NCBI RefSeq assembly: GCF_000176155.1
Contig: NZ_ACZO01000002.1
Coordinates: 1 to 64,000 of the forward strand
Direction of reading: 5' to 3'
Source of the DNA: Vibrio metschnikovii CIP 69.14
GTDB lineage: Bacteria; Pseudomonadota; Gammaproteobacteria; Enterobacterales; Vibrionaceae
Length of the DNA stretch: 64,000 bases
The position numbers and the translations under genes are program-made. The notes under the pieces were generated by a model. It was not told the DNA's origin. It saw only the letters and a list, made by a program, of their open reading frames with translations, and made no database searches. Numbering within the stretch: the stretch's first letter is position 1; the number at the start of each line of letters is the position of its first letter. Positions 61,639 to 64,000 of the stretch are shown piece by piece.

Positions 61639-62210
61639 TGTCTCGTACAAAGAAAGCAAAAACCGGCTTTAACGGTGAACTGATTGTTGCTCGTAAACGT
61701 AATCGTAGTGAGGCTGATGTAGAAAGCCGTGAGCGCAAAAAATTGAAAAAACGCAAAGGACTGAAAAGTGGTAGTCGCCATTCCGATGGCGGTGAGCAAA
61801 GTCAACGTACTGCTGAGCAAGCTCGCGATCCGCGCTTGGGAAGCAAGAAAAAAATTCCATTGATCGTGGAAACGGGTAAAAAAGCCAGTAAGCAGCAGCG
61901 CCGTTTAGATGCTGAACAAGAGTTAGCGATGCTGGAAAATGATGCTCAGTTGAACGTTTTGCTCGATAGAATTGATAGTGGTGAAAATCTGGGTGCGGGT
62001 TTACAAAAATACGTCGACGAAAAACTCGATCGCATCGAAGTATTGATGAAGCAACTTGGGTTGTTCGATGATGCTGCTGATCAAGACGATGAGCTTGAAG
62101 ATGATTTTTCTATCCCACAAGCTACTCAATCTAAGGTACGTAAAGTTCAATCCGATGATGAGTTGTTGGCGCAATTTGAAAATCTAGATGTGGATGGATA
62201 CAAACAGTAG
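61638..62210 (+). CDS. yihI: Der GTPase-activating protein YihI
   Basis: A 190-residue protein with a very basic N-terminal third (SRTKKAKTG, RERKKLKKRKGLKSGSRH) and an acidic C-terminal part (FDDAADQDDELEDDF). This charge split and the start MSRTKKAK are typical of YihI, which stimulates the GTPase of the ribosome assembly factor Der. It follows the methyltransferase directly and precedes the DUF2489-like gene. Confidence 0.9.
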   Translation: MSRTKKAKTGFNGELIVARKRNRSEADVESRERKKLKKRKGLKSGSRHSDGGEQSQRTAEQARDPRLGSKKKIPLIVETGKKASKQQRRLDAEQELAMLENDAQLNVLLDRIDSGENLGAGLQKYVDEKLDRIEVLMKQLGLFDDAADQDDELEDDFSIPQATQSKVRKVQSDDELLAQFENLDVDGYKQ

Positions 62211-62219
62211 GGCAATGGT

Positions 62220-62708
62220 ATGAATACGCTTTTGTTGGTGATGGTTGGTGGACTGATCATTCTTGGTTTGGCAAGCTATGCCGTTTACTTGTTATTGCAA
62301 GTGAAAAAACAAACTCAGTTACAGCAGCAACATCAAACACTGGCAATAGAAAAACGTAACGCCAATATTTTTGATAGTGTGAATACACTCTGTTTGGCCG
62401 GTATTCAAGGTCAGTGTGATTTATCAGAAATCGCCATTCGAGTTTACTGCATTATGGATTATGTGCAGGGTGAACAACGGGTAGACTTTGATCGTGACTA
62501 TCCAGCCACCGCTGAGCTGTACCACATTGTTAAAGATATGCCTCGTGGCGACGCTCGACAAGCGATGCCAAAGCAAGAAAGAATGCGCCATAACCTGACG
62601 CGTCAGAAAGCAGAAGTGCGTCTTAATGATGCGATTGTTGTTGAGCTAAAAGCCTTACAACAGCGTATTCGGCCGTTGAATCAACAAATTCCTATTCAAT
62701 TCGTTTAA
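62220..62708 (+). CDS. DUF2489-like membrane-anchored protein
   Basis: A 162-residue protein with an N-terminal membrane helix (LLLVMVGGLIILGLASYAVYLLL) and a cytosolic helical domain. Motifs such as NIFDSVNTLCLAGIQGQCDLSEIAIRV and ELYHIVKDMPRG recall the DUF2489 family found next to yihI and hemN in many gammaproteobacteria. Function unknown. It lies 9 bp after yihI, probably in the same transcript. Confidence 0.75.
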   Translation: MNTLLLVMVGGLIILGLASYAVYLLLQVKKQTQLQQQHQTLAIEKRNANIFDSVNTLCLAGIQGQCDLSEIAIRVYCIMDYVQGEQRVDFDRDYPATAELYHIVKDMPRGDARQAMPKQERMRHNLTRQKAEVRLNDAIVVELKALQQRIRPLNQQIPIQFV

Positions 62709-62946
62709 TCTATTCATCCGGTTTTCAGTGAATGCTTTCGATGGTGTACGCTTGTCGCGTTATACCTCGAAAGCCGTTGCAATGCCAACACGCAGACGAG
62801 TCTGATTGCCCTTGTTTAACGGGTAATAAGAAGTGATCCGGCTAGCAATTTAGACTATTTTATCGGTAAATCTTCTTTTGCTGCCCGACGCTATGTCTCT
62901 GGTGTGGCAAAATAATCAGTCCACGTTCAATAACGGAAGAGTCACT

Positions 62947-64000
62947 ATGTTGTCGCCAGTCGTACCCAGTCAGCAGATTGTTTGGGATCAAACCATTTTA
63001 GACAAGTACAACTACTCGGGGCCGCGTTACACTTCCTATCCAACCGCGGTGGAATTTCACGAAGCGTTCACGATTGCCGAATTTGATATGGCTTGTGCGC
63101 GTTATCCACAGCGACCGGTATCCCTGTATATCCATATTCCTTTTTGTCACAAGCTTTGCTACTACTGTGGCTGCAACAAAATCATCACTCGCCATTCACA
63201 TAAAGCGGATGAGTATTTAGATGTTCTGGAACACGAAATTCGTCAACGCGCACCATTGCTGCTTTCGCGTCCAGTGACTCAATTGCATTTTGGTGGTGGT
63301 ACACCGACGTTTTTAACCAACGCTCAAATGAGTCGTTTAATGACGTTATTACGGGCGGAGTTTAATTTTCAGCCCGATGCGGAGATCAGCATTGAAGTCG
63401 ATCCGCGTGAGATTGAACTCTCGGTACTCGATCATTTGCGGAGTGAAGGTTTTAATCGCATCAGTATCGGAGTGCAGGATTTTGATAAACAAGTTCAGCA
63501 GTACGTTAATCGTGAACAAGATGAACAGTTTATTGTTGATTTAGTAGCGCGCGCCAAGCAACTGGGTTTTCGTTCGACCAATCTAGATTTAATTTATGGT
63601 TTACCCAAGCAGACGGTCGCCAGTTTCCATGCCACTTTACAACAAGTGATTGAGATGCGTCCGGGGCGTTTGTCAGTGTTTAACTATGCGCATATGCCTG
63701 AGTTGTTTGCCGCACAGCGTAAAATCAAATCTGACTTTTTGCCCTCGATAGAGGAAAAAATGGCCATCTTACAAGATACCATTAGCACCTTAACGGGAGC
63801 GGGGTATCAGTTTATTGGCATGGACCATTTTGCGTTACCCGATGACGAGTTAGCGGTGGCGCAGCGTAACGGTGTTTTACATCGCAACTTCCAAGGTTAT
63901 ACCACGCAGGGCGATTGTGATTTACTGGGATTTGGTGTTTCCGCTATTTCGATGGTCGGCGATGTGTATGCCCAAAATCAAAAAGATCTGAAACGCTATT
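62947..64000 (+). CDS. hemN: Oxygen-independent coproporphyrinogen III oxidase HemN (5' part)
   Basis: The window ends inside the gene; 351 codons are present of about 457. It is a radical-SAM enzyme converting coproporphyrinogen III to protoporphyrinogen IX without oxygen. The cluster motif FCHKLCYYCGC (CX3CX2CXC) is intact, preceded by YNYSGPRYTSYPTA, and HFGGGTPTFL and SIEVDPRE follow. ATG at 62947. The 238-bp upstream gap (62709-62946) shows no gene; an FNR site would be expected, but I do not see a clear one. Confidence 0.95.
   Translation, partial: MLSPVVPSQQIVWDQTILDKYNYSGPRYTSYPTAVEFHEAFTIAEFDMACARYPQRPVSLYIHIPFCHKLCYYCGCNKIITRHSHKADEYLDVLEHEIRQRAPLLLSRPVTQLHFGGGTPTFLTNAQMSRLMTLLRAEFNFQPDAEISIEVDPREIELSVLDHLRSEGFNRISIGVQDFDKQVQQYVNREQDEQFIVDLVARAKQLGFRSTNLDLIYGLPKQTVASFHATLQQVIEMRPGRLSVFNYAHMPELFAAQRKIKSDFLPSIEEKMAILQDTISTLTGAGYQFIGMDHFALPDDELAVAQRNGVLHRNFQGYTTQGDCDLLGFGVSAISMVGDVYAQNQKDLKRY

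Overview
The window comes from a Vibrionaceae bacterium, almost certainly a Vibrio, and from the origin-proximal part of the large chromosome. Reasons: the rRNA genes are of Vibrio type; the order thiCEFSGH - aminopeptidase P - lysR - bcr/cflA - tsrA - asnC - rsmJ - uspA - ftnA - uspB - yhiN - rmuC - ubiEJB - tatABC - hemB - ryhB - polA - spf - engB - yihI - hemN matches, as I remember it, the VC0061-VC0116 stretch of V. cholerae; and two perfect 16-bp parS sites plus one near-match lie inside coding sequences. A betIBA-proXWV cluster between thiH and the aminopeptidase gene argues against V. cholerae itself. All assignments are from reading the sequence; no search was run.

Layout. 1-5.6 kb: an rRNA operon (promoter, boxA, 16S, tRNA-Glu, 23S, 5S, tRNA-Asp, terminator), then a scrambled tRNA-Asp remnant. 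5.8-7.6 kb: a fluoride riboswitch and a CLC-type transporter with the fluoride-exporter motifs. 7.6-14.1 kb: a TPP riboswitch and the thiamine operon, carrying both perfect parS sites. 14.2-21.1 kb: choline uptake and glycine betaine synthesis (minus strand). 21.3-32 kb: core genes including an H-NS-like regulator (TsrA), asnC, rsmJ, uspA, ftnA, uspB and yhiN.

31,977-43,359 is an 11.4-kb Tn7-like transposon inserted exactly at the yhiN stop codon, with a perfect 5-bp target duplication (AACAC) and near-identical ends beginning TGTG. It encodes TnsA, TnsB, TnsC, a TnsD-type targeting protein and a second, shorter TniQ protein, with no tnsE, cas genes or CRISPR array. Its cargo is a PPP-family phosphatase, a PD-(D/E)XK-like protein with a possible winged-helix insert, and an overlapping pair formed by a eukaryotic-type Ser/Thr kinase and an unrecognised 395-residue protein. 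That cargo is the best candidate here for an undescribed (perhaps anti-phage) system.

43.4-56.3 kb returns to the core: EamA transporter, rmuC with a LexA-like box, ubiquinone genes ubiE-ubiJ-ubiB, the Tat translocase, tatD, hemB, the iron-regulated sRNA ryhB with a Fur-box promoter, and polA preceded by two inverted DnaA boxes. Between polA and engB two further mobile elements landed: a group II intron of the IIC type directly after the polA terminator, and an IS5-family (IS903-like) element inside the Spot 42 sRNA gene (spf), flanked by a 9-bp duplication. The window ends with engB, a methyltransferase, yihI, a DUF2489-like gene and the 5' part of hemN.
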